A stretch of 59,321 nt of DNA, taken from NCBI RefSeq assembly GCF_001942305.1, contig NZ_MKKE01000021.1, forward strand, positions 1 to 59,321, written 5' to 3'. The stretch comes from Saccharomonospora sp. CUA-673 (GTDB lineage: Bacteria > Actinomycetota > Actinomycetes > Mycobacteriales > Pseudonocardiaceae). Positions 25,493 through 37,636 of the stretch are shown one piece after another; the stretch's first letter is position 1; each line of letters opens with the position of its first letter. Made by a program: the position numbers and the translations under genes. The notes beneath the pieces were generated by a model that saw only the letters and a list, made by a program, of their open reading frames with translations, had not been told where the DNA came from and searched no databases.

Positions 25493-26004
25493 ACCCGGCC
25501 GCCGCCGACGAAGCCGCGGTCCGCGAGGCACTCGGATACGCCCGGCGGGCCCGCGGCACCCGGGACGTGCCCATCGGCGCGGCGGTGTTCGCGCCCGACG
25601 GCCGGCTCCTCGCGGGCGCGCACAACGCGCGCGAGGACCTCGGCGACCCCACCGCGCACGCCGAGGTGCTGGCGCTGCGCGCCGCGGCCGCCGAGTACGG
25701 CGACGGGTGGCGGCTCGCGGGCTGCACCCTCGCGGTGACCGTCGAACCGTGCACGATGTGCGCGGGTGCGCTCGTGCTCGCCCGCGTCGACCGGGTCGTG
25801 TTCGGCGCGTGGGAACCGCGCACCGGGGCCGTCGGCTCGCTGTGGGACGTCGTGCGCGACCGGAGGTTGAACCACCGCCCCGAGGTCGTCGGCGGCGTGC
25901 TCGCCGACGAGTGCGCCGCGCTGCTCGAGGAGTTCTTCGCAGCGCATCGCGGTGACGACGGCCGAGCCGGACCCCGTGCGATCGGTGAACCCCCGGTGAC
26001 GTAA
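25489..26004 (+). CDS. tadA: tRNA-specific adenosine deaminase
   Basis: A 171-residue deaminase with the zinc site complete: PTAHAEVLALRAAAAEYG (His and the catalytic Glu) and VEPCTMCAGALVLARVDRVV (P-C-x-x-C). It changes A34 to inosine in tRNA-Arg(ACG). The tail LNHRPEVVGGVLADECAALL fits TadA. The start is the GTG at 25489 inside the stop of the preceding gene. A tRNA-Ser gene begins 10 bp after its stop, so read-through transcripts would carry that tRNA. Confidence 0.92.
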   Translation: MNPAAADEAAVREALGYARRARGTRDVPIGAAVFAPDGRLLAGAHNAREDLGDPTAHAEVLALRAAAAEYGDGWRLAGCTLAVTVEPCTMCAGALVLARVDRVVFGAWEPRTGAVGSLWDVVRDRRLNHRPEVVGGVLADECAALLEEFFAAHRGDDGRAGPRAIGEPPVT

Positions 26005-26014
26005 CCTATTCAGC

Positions 26015-26102
26015 GGTAGCGTGTCCGAGCGGCCGAAGGAGCGCGACTCGAAATCGCGTGAGGTGAGAGCCTCCGTGGGTTCGAATCCCACCGCTACCGC
26101 CA
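26015..26102 (+). tRNA. tRNA-Ser (anticodon CGA)
   Basis: The acceptor arms GGTAGCG (26015-26021) and CGCTACC (26092-26098) pair. The anticodon stem CGCGA/TCGCG encloses the loop CTCGAAA with anticodon CGA. A long variable arm (GTGAGGTGAGAGCCTCC) marks a class II tRNA, and GGTTCGAATCC is the T loop. The CCA end is encoded at 26100-26102. Confidence 0.97.
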
Positions 26103-26107
26103 GCCGA

Positions 26108-26153
26108 AACGGGCGGGTGTTCACCGGGACTTCCCGGCGAGCACCCGCCCGTT
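26108..26153 (+). terminator. Terminator after tRNA-Ser(CGA)
   Basis: AACGGGCGGGTG at 26108-26119 pairs with CACCCGCCCGTT at 26142-26153. The loop contains CCGGGA/TCCCGG, which can form a second small stem. It starts 6 bp after the encoded CCA end. Confidence 0.8.
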
Positions 26154-26292
26154 CGCTGTTTGCAGGCTGTTCACCCTCCGGACAGGCCCTGATTTCCGGC
26201 CACGCCCGATCGGCCCAGCGGTGCGACGAACGGACTCCTCCGCGTTGGGCAACTGACTTCCCGTGCTCACCCGAATGGGCAAGGATGCGTCC

Positions 26293-28179
26293 GTGACCGC
26301 ACTCAGCCGCAGAAGCACCCGTGCCGTCTCGGCGTTGGCCGCGACGCTCATGACCGCCTCGCTCGTGTCCGCCGCGCCCGCGCTGGCCGACAACCGCGCC
26401 ACCGGAAGCGCCGCCGACACCCGGATCACCGACGTCCAGGGCACCGGCCGCATCTCGCCGCTCGTCGGCGAGGCCGTCACCGTGCCGGGCATCGTCACGG
26501 CCAAACGCGACTTCGGCAGCGCGCGCGGTTTCTGGGTGCAGGACCCCGACCCCGAACCCGCCGACGAGCGGGCGAGCTCGGCCCTGTTCGTCTACACCGG
26601 AGACGAGAGCGCCGACGTCGCCGTGGGCGACGAGCTGTCGGTCAGCGGCGAGGTCACCGAGTACCGACCGGGCGGCGAGGACTCGGCGTACCAGTCGACG
26701 ACCCAGCTGTCCGAGGCCGAGTGGACGGTCGCCTCCTCCGGCAACGAACTGCCTGCGGCGCAGGAGATCACGCCCGACACCGTCCCGGACGCGCTCGCCC
26801 CGGCGGAGGGCAACCTCGACGAGCTGGAACTCCAGCCGGACAAGTACGCCCTAGACTTCTGGGAGTCGCGCGAGGGCGAGCGGGTCACCGTCAGCGACGC
26901 GCGGCTGGTGAGCCCCAGCACGCAGTACAACGAGCTGTACGTGACCACCAAGCCCGACGAGAACCCGAGCGCGCGGGGCGGTGCCGTGTACGGCGCCTAC
27001 GACCGGCCGAACACGGGACTGCTGAAGATCGAGTCGCTGATCCCGTTCGACGAGCGTCCGTTCCCCGAGGCGAACACGGGCGACACGCTGAGCGGCACCA
27101 CGACCGGACCGGTGGAGTACGACCAGTACGGCGGCTACACGCTGATGGCCACCGAGCTCGGCGAGGTCGTCGACAACGGACTCGAGCGGCAGGTGACGGC
27201 CAAGCAGAACCGTGCCGACATGTCCGTGGCGACCTACAACGTGGAGAACCTGGCCGCCACCGACGAGCAGGCCAAGTTCGACGCGCTCGCCGAGGGCGTC
27301 GTCCGCAACCTGCGGTCGCCGGACGTCGTGACGCTCGAGGAGATCCAGGACAACAACGGCGCCGACGGCAACGGCGACGGCGTCGTCGAGGCCGACGAGA
27401 CGCTCGACCGGTTCGTCGAGGCGATCGCCGCCGCGGGCGGGCCGACGTACGAATGGCGCCAGATCGACCCCGAGGACCTCGCCGACGGCGGCCAGCCGGG
27501 CGGCAACATCCGCGTCGGCTTCCTGTACAACCCCGACCGGGTGTCGTTTGTGGACCGCGAGGGCGGTGACGCGACGACGCCCGTGGAGGTCGAGAAGTCG
27601 CGGTCCGGCACGGCGCAGCTGTCGGTGTCGCCCGGCCGGATCGACCCGGAGAACGAGGCCTGGCTGGAGAGCCGCAAGCCGCTCGTCGGCGAGTTCGAGT
27701 TCCGCGGCCGCACGGTGTTCGTCGTCGCGAACCACTTCGCGGCCAAGGGCGGGGACGAGCCGACGCACGGCCGGTTCCAGCCGCCGACGCGGTCGACCGA
27801 GGAGCAGCGGCTGCAGCAGGCGCAGGTACTGCGCGGGTTCGTCGACGAGCTGCAGGGTGTGCAGCCGAACGCGAACATCGTGGTCGCGGGCGACCTCAAC
27901 GACTTCCAGTTCTCGGAGACGCTGGGCACGCTCACCGAGGGCGGTGCGCTGACGTCGCTGATGGACACGTTGCCGGCCGACGAGCAGTACAGCTACGTGT
28001 TCGAGGGCAACTCGCAGGTGCTGGACCACATCCTGGTGTCCGACTCGCTGCGGCGCGTCGACTACGACGTGGTGCACATCAACGCCGAGTTCGCCGAGCA
28101 GGCCAGCGACCACGACCCCCAGATCGTTCGCTTCCGCCCCTCGGCCCCCACCCCGGCCGGCTGGCCCACCGGTTCCTGA
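26293..28179 (+). CDS. Secreted endonuclease/exonuclease/phosphatase-family nuclease
   Basis: A 628-residue protein from GTG 26293 (AAGGA 7 bp before); a start at 26263 is also open. A signal peptide (RRSTRAVSALAATLMTASLV ending APALA) is followed by an OB-fold-like domain, residues about 45-290 (VPGIVTAKRDFGSARGFWVQ; LSVSGEVTEYRPGG). Then comes an EEP nuclease domain: SVATYNVENLAATDEQAKFD, VTLEEIQDNNGADGNGDG, VVANHFAAKGGDE, IVVAGDLNDFQFSETL, VLDHILVSDSLRR and the catalytic SDHDPQIVRF. This is the layout of extracellular DNases such as ExeM/NucH. It probably degrades external DNA for phosphate or nutrients. A repeat element lies after its stop. Confidence 0.87.
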   Translation: MTALSRRSTRAVSALAATLMTASLVSAAPALADNRATGSAADTRITDVQGTGRISPLVGEAVTVPGIVTAKRDFGSARGFWVQDPDPEPADERASSALFVYTGDESADVAVGDELSVSGEVTEYRPGGEDSAYQSTTQLSEAEWTVASSGNELPAAQEITPDTVPDALAPAEGNLDELELQPDKYALDFWESREGERVTVSDARLVSPSTQYNELYVTTKPDENPSARGGAVYGAYDRPNTGLLKIESLIPFDERPFPEANTGDTLSGTTTGPVEYDQYGGYTLMATELGEVVDNGLERQVTAKQNRADMSVATYNVENLAATDEQAKFDALAEGVVRNLRSPDVVTLEEIQDNNGADGNGDGVVEADETLDRFVEAIAAAGGPTYEWRQIDPEDLADGGQPGGNIRVGFLYNPDRVSFVDREGGDATTPVEVEKSRSGTAQLSVSPGRIDPENEAWLESRKPLVGEFEFRGRTVFVVANHFAAKGGDEPTHGRFQPPTRSTEEQRLQQAQVLRGFVDELQGVQPNANIVVAGDLNDFQFSETLGTLTEGGALTSLMDTLPADEQYSYVFEGNSQVLDHILVSDSLRRVDYDVVHINAEFAEQASDHDPQIVRFRPSAPTPAGWPTGS

Positions 28180-28193
28180 GCCCGCTTGTAAAA

Positions 28194-28298
28194 GCTCCCG
28201 AGGGCCCCATAGTCGCCATCGAGCGCTGCCGCGCGTCAGCGCGTCCTTGAGGGGTGGCGGTCGGGCGACGGGTGGGAGCGACCATGGGGCCTCGGGAG
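28194..28298. repeat. Palindromic element A2 (long form)
   Basis: The left arm CTCCCGAGGGCCCCATAGTC begins at 28195 and the right arm GCGACCATGGGGCCTCGGGA begins at 28278. Between them is a 61-bp core with CGCGCGTCAGCGCGTCC and GACGGGTGGGAG, shared with element A4. The right arm lacks one base of the expected GGGCCC/CCC match. It ends directly at the stop codon (28299) of the next minus-strand gene and 15 bp after the nuclease stop, thus between convergent genes. Confidence 0.85.
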
Positions 28299-28697
28299 TT
28301 ACTTGCGGGCGCGCCAGCCGAGGTTCAGGACGGCTTGGGTGAGTTCGTGGTACGCGGGGCGGACGTCCTCGGCGTAGCGGTTCGCGTGGTCGCCCCGGGC
28401 CGTCGGGACGGGCGTCGGTTCCTCGCCCACGTCGAGCCACGACAGCCGCGACACGTTGTCCCGCGCCATCGTCCACCAGCGGCGCGCGCGTTCGGCCATC
28501 GCCTCCTCCGCCTCGGCCGCCGCCTGCACGTGCTCCTCCGCCGCCGCGATCTCGCCGTGCAGCTGCTGTTCCCGCGCCTGCTCCCAGGCGCGCAGGTCCT
28601 CGGCCGCCTTCCGCGCGAGCCCGATGATCTCCTTGTACCGCGCGGCCGCGTCCACGTTCGCGCCGCCGGCGTTCGGGCCGTCCACGTGCTCAGTCAT
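28299..28697 (-). CDS. Small helical protein of the FtsK-type ATPase cluster
   Basis: A 132-residue protein, mostly helical and coiled-coil-like (AARYKEIIGLARKAAEDLRA, WEQAREQQLHGEIAAAEEHV, QAAAEAEEAMAERARRWWTM), with a less regular end (AYHELTQAVLNLGWRARK). No family is recognised. Its start overlaps the stop of the ATPase gene by 8 bp, so the two are co-translated, and it is the last gene of the cluster. A partner or regulator of the ATPase is inferred from context. Its stop codon abuts repeat element A2. Confidence 0.7.
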   Translation of the reverse strand: MTEHVDGPNAGGANVDAAARYKEIIGLARKAAEDLRAWEQAREQQLHGEIAAAEEHVQAAAEAEEAMAERARRWWTMARDNVSRLSWLDVGEEPTPVPTARGDHANRYAEDVRPAYHELTQAVLNLGWRARK

Positions 28698-31439
28698 CGA
28701 CGTCCTCCTCCCTGCGGAACGGGATGACGATCTCCGGGGCGCTGAGGGTCGTGCGGTCGAAGAACAGCGCGCGGTCCGGGCGCGGCGACCAGTGCACGAC
28801 CTGACCGGCGGCGAGCGGGCCGAGTTCGTTGCCCTGGACGTCGAGTGCGGTCCACGCGCCGATGTCGTCGGTGCCGCCGAACCCGAGCGTGTCCTTCAGC
28901 CGTGCGATGCTGCGCCACCAACCCAGCACGTGCACCCCGCGCGCGGGTCCCTGTTTCAGCACGGTCCGCAGGTGGTCGAGGCCGCTGGACCTGCCCGGTT
29001 CCTTGGCCTCCAACGCGGGCAGGGCCGCGTCGACGCCGTACAGCACCGCGATCCGGCGGGGTGCGCCCGCGGCGGCCAGTTCGCCCGCCCACGCGGTGAC
29101 GAGCTCGACGACGGTGTCCGCGGCGACGACGTCGGCCTTGTGACCCTCGGCGTCAGTCGCTCGGCGAGGGCGCGCACCGCGGGTTCGCACCGGTCGACGA
29201 GGCAACCCAGGGCGAATTCGACGTCGCCGGGCGCGAACTGGCGCGCCAGCGACGTCGTGGCCGAGTCGAGCACCGACACCGCGTCGCGTTGCGTCGTGCC
29301 GAGCACCGCGAGGTTGCGGCCCGGGGAGGTCGACAGTTCGACGCCGTGCGCCACGTCGGCGACGTCGATCGACTGCCCCACGAGGGCGTGCGGCCGGTCG
29401 CCCGGGTCCACACGCGACAGTGAGGTGAACGCGGCCGACTCGGCGAGCCGCGGTGCATGCGCACCGTCGAACAGCCGCGGCACGCTCGTCGCGCCGTAGC
29501 GCTGCCACAGTTCCCGTTGCAGGGCGGGGAAGACGCCGCCGGAGCTGGCATCGGGCACGTGCGCCAACTGGTTGCCGTGGCCGATTCCGGAGTCGTGGTT
29601 GACGACGGCGTGCCAGCGCGGCGCCGCGACGGCGGCCTGGTTGGCCTCGGCCAACACCCGGCGCGCCTTCGGCATCGCGATCCGCAGCGTGCACTGCTCG
29701 AACACCGCCGGTTTGCCCCAGAACGCCTCGATGCCCGCGATGTCCTGACTGGCGAGGATCAGGTGGATGCCCTGCGAACGGCCGCGTCGTGCGACGTCCT
29801 CGAGCAGCGATGTCGCGAGCGTGGTGACGGTGTCGCGTTCGCCGAACAGGTATTGGAACTCGTCGACCACCGCCACGATGCGCGGCCAGTGTCCCGTGGG
29901 GTCCTGTTCGCGCAGCTCCGACAGCGTCGTGACCTCGTGTTCCTTCGCCGCGGCCGAACGCCTGCGCAGTTCGTCGGTGAGGAACCGCAGCAGCGCCAGG
30001 CCGAACTCGCGGTCGGTGTTGACGTTGACGCCGACGAGCCGGGCGTGCGGCAGCCAGCTCTCGTCCTTGCGCCCGGGCGCAAGGCCCGCGAACGACACGC
30101 CCTCCTTGAAGTCGAGCAGGTACAGCGCGAGCTCGTTCGGCGAGTAGCGCGCGCACAGCGAACCGAGCAGCGCGTACAGGAAGTTCGTCTTGCCCGACCC
30201 GCTCGGACCGCCGATCAGCGCGTGCGGCGTCGCGTCGCCGATGACGACGTCGACGGGCTCGCCCTCGTGGAAGCCGACGGGTGCGCGCAGTTCCTCGGCC
30301 GACGAGGAGGTGCCGTACTCGGTCGGCAGCAGGTCGGCGAACGTGCGCGGTCCGCCCTGTTTGGTCACCAGCGCCTCGGCGATCCGCGACGTGGCCGCCG
30401 ACACCTGACCGCCCGGCAGCGGCGGATCGAGGCGCACGGGCAGGTTCGGGCCGGTCATGCTCGTCACGGCCGTGCGGTCGCCGGTGACGTGGACGTTCTC
30501 GACGGCGCCGTCGAGCATCGTGGGCACGTCCACCAGGATCAGCGACATGCCGGCCTCGATCGCGCCGGAGGCGACGCGTTTGATGTCGCGGATCTGCTCG
30601 GGCTGCAGGTCCTCGCCGTTGCCGTAGAGGACGCCGATGCGCCACGGTTCGAGGCGTTTGCCGGTCGCGGCGCGCATCGCCCGCAGCGACACGTGCCCGG
30701 CCTGCATCGTGTACCCGTGGATACGCCGGATGTGGCCCGCGAACTCGTCGAGCAGGTCGGCCAGTCGCGTCGGGTCGTGCACCGTGACGGCGCTGGTGCG
30801 GGACAGGGCGTAGAAGTTCGGCAGCACCCCGGTCAGCTGGCCGATGTCCCACAGGTGGATCTTCACCGCGCCCGGTTCGAACGTCGACAGCACGCGCATC
30901 AGCATCGTCTCGACCAGTCCGTCCACAGTGGAACGCGTGTTGGGGGCGGACGTGATCGCCAGGTGCGAGGAGTCCAGCAGCGGCACGGCGACGTCGAACG
31001 TCGAGTCGGCCGAGCCGTCCACTGTGGCCTCGCCGATCCGCCACAGCTGGGGTGTCGTCAGCCCCGACGCCGTGCCGACGCGGCCCAGCCACTGTCCGGC
31101 GGGCGCCGACGCGGAGCCGGGCGCGGTGTCGGCGACCAGCTCGCGCAGCCGCCGCGGACCGGCCGCCCAGTCGGCGTAGAACTGCTCGCGCACGCTGGCC
31201 AGCTTGTGCACGACCGCCGCGGTGGCGGGGGTGGACATCCGCGCGGCCAACTCGGGGTCGGCGGCCGCGCGGTCCATGCCGGCGCGCACGACGTCCTGCT
31301 CGAGCCGCCGCTGGGCGAGGTCCTGCTCGGCCTGCACCCGGGCGTTGCGGGTGGCCCCGAGTGCGAGGCCGACCTGCCTGCGCAGCGTGTCGAGCGCGCT
31401 GACGACGCGGGCTCGTTGCTCCTGGACCCTCCTGCCCAT
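28690..31439 (-). CDS. FtsK/SpoIIIE-type translocase ATPase without membrane segment (one frameshift as given)
   Basis: About 916 residues from ATG 31439. Residues 1-100 are coiled coil (VSALDTLRRQVGLALGATRN, ARVQAEQDLAQRRLEQDVVR). An ATPase-like module without a P-loop follows, about 140-330 (FDVAVPLLDSSHLAITSAPN). A canonical module comes next, with Walker A IGGPSGSGKTNFL near residue 410 and Walker B IVAVVDEFQYLFGE near 523, then GRSQGIHLILASQDIAG. A third, degenerate module follows from about 690 (VGQSIDVADVAHGVELSTSP). The tri-modular plan recalls EccC of ESX systems, but no transmembrane helix is present. The frame breaks at 29150-29153; one G more restores ERLTAEGHKADVVAADT. The substrate is unknown. 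Confidence 0.8.
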
Positions 31440-31445
31440 ACCCCG

Positions 31446-31706
31446 CTACAACCTTGCTTCGTATTGGTCGAGAGCCTGCTCGACCCCACCGAGCTGGGTC
31501 TTGTGCTCGTCGATCTGGTCGAACGCGCGGGGCAGCTGAGCGGGCAGCCACGGATCGCCCGAGGTGGCGGCGGTGCCGCTCTGGACGTCCAGCAGCGCGC
31601 GCCGGTACTCCTCGAGCAGTTCCTTGGCGCGGGCGGCCTCGGCGGCGGCGTCGGTCAGGCTCGACCGGACGAGGTTCAGCGAGGCGTGCAGTTCAGCCAG
31701 CGACAT
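31446..31706 (-). CDS. 86-residue helical protein of the FtsK-type cluster
   Basis: A short helical protein from ATG 31706 (MSLAELHASLNLVRSSLTDA, AAEAARAKELLEEYRRALLD) with a Gly/Ser/Pro break in the middle (SGTAATSGDPWLPAQL) and a second helix ending DQYEARL. It has the length and helix-turn-helix hairpin look of WxG100-type proteins, but there is no W-x-G motif at the turn; DPW is the only Trp. It ends 6 bp before the ATPase start. The neighbouring upstream protein has the same length and the same Y-x-A-R-L end. It may be a substrate or adaptor of the ATPase, by inference. Confidence 0.65.
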   Translation of the reverse strand: MSLAELHASLNLVRSSLTDAAAEAARAKELLEEYRRALLDVQSGTAATSGDPWLPAQLPRAFDQIDEHKTQLGGVEQALDQYEARL

Positions 31707-31728
31707 GACGGTTGCCTCGACGTCGGCT

Positions 31729-31989
31729 CTACAGCCGCGCCGCGTAGCCCTCGGTCGAGGAGATGCAGGCCTGGATGGTGCTCTGCGTGCCGGTGATGCC
31801 CTGGATGGCCTCGGCGAGCAGCCCGTGGGCCTGGCTGACGTCCTCCTGCGCGCTGCCCTGGGTCGCCATCGCGAGGGTCTGTTGCGCTTCCTCCAGGGTC
31901 TGCGCGGCTTGCTGCAGTGCGGCGATGCTGGCGGAAGCCTTCTCGTTCGCGGCGGCGATCCCCGCGCGGATCTCTTCCACTCCGGCCAT
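31729..31989 (-). CDS. 86-residue helical protein, first gene of the FtsK-type cluster
   Basis: A protein of 86 residues, almost wholly helical (MAGVEEIRAGIAAANEKASA, SIAALQQAAQTLEEAQQTLA) with a central break (TQGSAQEDVSQ) and a second helix ending STEGYAARL. A single Cys lies in the second helix. It precedes the other 86-residue gene by 22 bp and opens the four-gene operon. Shared length, a LEE block at nearly the same position and the Y-x-A-R-L ending suggest that the two are diverged duplicates. No family is recognised with confidence. Confidence 0.65.
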   Translation of the reverse strand: MAGVEEIRAGIAAANEKASASIAALQQAAQTLEEAQQTLAMATQGSAQEDVSQAHGLLAEAIQGITGTQSTIQACISSTEGYAARL

Positions 31990-32305
31990 GGGGCGGGCTC
32001 CTTGGGACGAGCTCGGTACGTGTCGCGTCTCAACTTAGCGTGACCAGGCGGTGGCGGGTGTGTGGAGGTGGGCGATATCCGATCACCGTCCGTGGCGAGC
32101 GACTGGGCCGAAAGGGATTCGGACTCTCCGACCTCGCAGGAACGGGTCGAACACACCGGCACCCACGGCGGGTTTGCCGCGCGGATGCCTCGGGTACGAC
32201 CCGGCAGAACGCCCGACCGGGATCGGCTCGCCGAATCCGCTGAAGCGGCCCACCGATCCCGCGGCCGTCGACGACGGTCGTCGCATGTTTCGCGAGGTGC
32301 ACACC

Positions 32306-32644
32306 ATGACTTCCGACAGTGTCCTGCCCCTTCCCGACTACGACGAGCTGCCGATCACCGCACTGCAGCACCGGATCCGCTCGTTGCCGGCCGAGGACCT
32401 CCGGACCCTGCTCGAGCACGAGGAGGCCCACGCCAACCGCGTACCCGTGCTGGAGCTGCTGCGGGCGCGGCAACAGGACCTCGCCGAGGGCGCTGAGCCG
32501 TCCGGTGGTGACCAACAGAGCGCGAGCGGAAAGCCGGCGGACACCCGGCACGGATCGGCCGTCTCGCCGGACAGCGCAGCCCGACCGAGCGGCCCGCTGC
32601 GCCACGGCGTCGCGGAGCAGACGCCGGGCCGGGACCGGCCGTGA
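32306..32644 (+). CDS. Protein with a lipid-droplet-associated-type N-terminal domain (tentative)
   Basis: A 112-residue protein from ATG 32306. The first 65 residues read VLPLPDYDELPITALQHRIR, then SLPAEDLRTLLEHEEAHANR and VPVLELLRARQQDL. From memory this resembles the helical module that ends actinobacterial lipid-droplet-associated proteins (LPxPxYDxLxxxxLxxRLRxL ... E..H.NR). Here it forms nearly the whole protein, followed by a disordered, polar tail. The hydrophobic lipid-binding part of those proteins is absent. It is divergent from the FtsK-type cluster, with 260 bp of gene-free DNA between them, and converges on metH. Confidence 0.55.
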   Translation: MTSDSVLPLPDYDELPITALQHRIRSLPAEDLRTLLEHEEAHANRVPVLELLRARQQDLAEGAEPSGGDQQSASGKPADTRHGSAVSPDSAARPSGPLRHGVAEQTPGRDRP

Positions 32645-32687
32645 GGCCGGCCGCCACGATGTCCGTGCTCCGGTAGGCACGCAGGCA

Positions 32688-32730
32688 GCGCGACGCCGGG
32701 CGGCCCACGAGGGGCAGCCCGGCGTCGCGC
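32688..32730. terminator. Bidirectional terminator between the 112-aa gene and metH
   Basis: GCGCGACGCCGGGC at 32688-32701 pairs perfectly with GCCCGGCGTCGCGC at 32717-32730, with a 15-nt loop. It lies midway between two convergent stops (32644 and 32755). Confidence 0.75.
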
Positions 32731-32754
32731 CGTCCGCGGCGGTGCCGCGGGTGA

Positions 32755-36483
<3,729 letters not shown>

Positions 36484-36500
36484 GCCGTGCCTCCCTGGTC

Positions 36501-36571
36501 GGAAGGCGTCCTTGTTGCACTTGCCGAGCGTGGCGGGCGATCGGTGGCCCGTTGCAACGCCTCTCGGCCTG
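36501..36571 (-). promoter_or_regulatory. SAH riboswitch in the metH leader
   Basis: Read on the minus strand, the leader shows the parts of an S-adenosylhomocysteine riboswitch. AGGCGT (36562-36557) pairs with ACGCCT (36509-36504) as the first stem. GCGTTGCAAC follows, as in the conserved ligand core. CGGGC/GCCCG (36551-36547 with 36538-36534) form the second stem. Then GCCACGCTCGG supplies CTCGG (36528-36524), which pairs with CCGAG (36567-36563) in a pseudoknot. It ends about 18 nt before the metH start. SAH switches turn on ahcY and metH genes when SAH accumulates. The match is by eye only. Confidence 0.75.
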
Positions 36572-36741
36572 CCGCACAGTCTATGCCGTAACGGGTCTCT
36601 GAACACGAGCCGTCTGGGAGAAAGATCACCGTCTGGACGATTCGGGTTGCATGGTGTAGCCGCGCGCGAGGCCGGGTGTGGGCGGCGCGCGGGTGGGTGC
36701 GCGGGTGGCGGCGTGGCCGGGTGTGCGGCCGTCCGAACAGC

Positions 36742-36776
36742 GAAAACGCCGGGCGTCCCCGTAGGGCCGCCCGGCG
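36742..36776 (-). terminator. Intrinsic terminator after tRNA-Ser(GGA)
   Basis: ACGCCGGGCG at 36745-36754 pairs with CGCCCGGCGT at 36767-36776. On the minus strand the stem is followed by TTTTC, a true T tract. It lies 9 bp beyond the encoded CCA end of the tRNA. Confidence 0.85.
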
Positions 36777-36785
36777 TCCGCGTGC

Positions 36786-36874
36786 TGGCGGAGGATACGG
36801 GATTCGAACCCGTGAGGGCTGTTAACCCAACACGATTTCCAATCGTGCGCCTTAGGCCGCTCGGCCAATCCTCC
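36786..36874 (-). tRNA. tRNA-Ser (anticodon GGA)
   Basis: On the minus strand the acceptor arms GGAGGAT and ATCCTCC pair. The anticodon stem CGATT/AATCG encloses a loop with GGA. There is a long variable arm (GTTGGGTTAACAGCCCTC), and GGTTCGAATCC forms the T loop. CCA is encoded (TGG at 36786-36788 on the plus strand). Confidence 0.97.
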
Positions 36875-36958
36875 GCCGAAAAGAGTACAGGACCCAGCGT
36901 GACCATCAGTGAGCGGGTGCACCGCTCGGGAGCACCTCCGGGCGGGCGCGGTGGCTGC

Positions 36959-37636
36959 TCAGCGTGGGGAGGAGGTGAGGTTGGCGAAGGTTTCGACCTG
37001 CTCGCGGCGGCCGGCGACGACGAGCAGGTCGTGGCGCTCGACGACGCTGTCCTGCGTGGCGTACGTGAACTTCTCCCCGGGCCGCTTGATGCCGACGACG
37101 GTGACGCCGTAGCGCTTGCGGATCGCGGTCTGCCCCAGCGGCACGCCGAGCACGAAGTCCGGTGCGGTGGTCTTGACGAGCGCGTAGTCGTCCTCGAACT
37201 CGATGTAATCAAGCATCCGACCGGTGACCAGGTGCGCGACGCGTTCGCCCATGTCGTGCTCGGGCAGCACCACGTGGTGCGCGCCGACGCGTTCGAGAAT
37301 CCGCCGGTGCCGCCGGTTCGTGGCCTTCGCCCAGATCGTCGGGATGCCGAAGTCGGCCAGTACCGACGTGCTGAGGATGCTCGCCTCGATGTCGTCGCCG
37401 ATGCACACCACCGCCCGTTCGAACTCCGGCACGCCGAGCTGCGTCAACGCCTCGGGGTCGGTGGTGTCGGCGACCGCGGCGTGCGTCAGGTCGTCGGCGT
37501 AGCGCTGCACGATCTTGGGGTCGCGGTCCAGGCCGAGCACCTCGAATCCGCTGCCGACGAGTTCGAACGCCAGCGAGGCCCCGAACCGGCCGAGCCCGAC
37601 GACCACGACGCGATTGACGTCCTTCGACCTAGCCAA
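36959..37636 (-). CDS. Potassium uptake regulatory subunit KtrA/TrkA (RCK protein)
   Basis: A 225-residue RCK protein. The N-terminal Rossmann domain carries [20 protein letters not shown] with the closing acid in [18 protein letters not shown], and the core segment [22 protein letters not shown]-terminal RCK_C domain follows ([37 protein letters not shown]). It binds NAD(H)/ATP and gates the KtrB channel, at the cytosolic face of the membrane. Its start overlaps ktrB by 8 bp, so the two are co-translated as a KtrAB system. Confidence 0.9.
   Translation of the reverse strand: MARSKDVNRVVVVGLGRFGASLAFELVGSGFEVLGLDRDPKIVQRYADDLTHAAVADTTDPEALTQLGVPEFERAVVCIGDDIEASILSTSVLADFGIPTIWAKATNRRHRRILERVGAHHVVLPEHDMGERVAHLVTGRMLDYIEFEDDYALVKTTAPDFVLGVPLGQTAIRKRYGVTVVGIKRPGEKFTYATQDSVVERHDLLVVAGRREQVETFANLTSSPR

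Noticed and set aside
28690..31439. EccC subunit of an ESX system
   Set aside because: The three-module plan fits, but there are no N-terminal membrane helices and no ESX core genes nearby. It is kept as an FtsK/SpoIIIE-type ATPase of unknown system.
32101..32180. A tRNA-like stretch (GGGATTCGGACTCTCCGACC)
   Set aside because: It recalls the T arm of a minus-strand tRNA, but no acceptor stem, anticodon stem or CCA could be paired around it.
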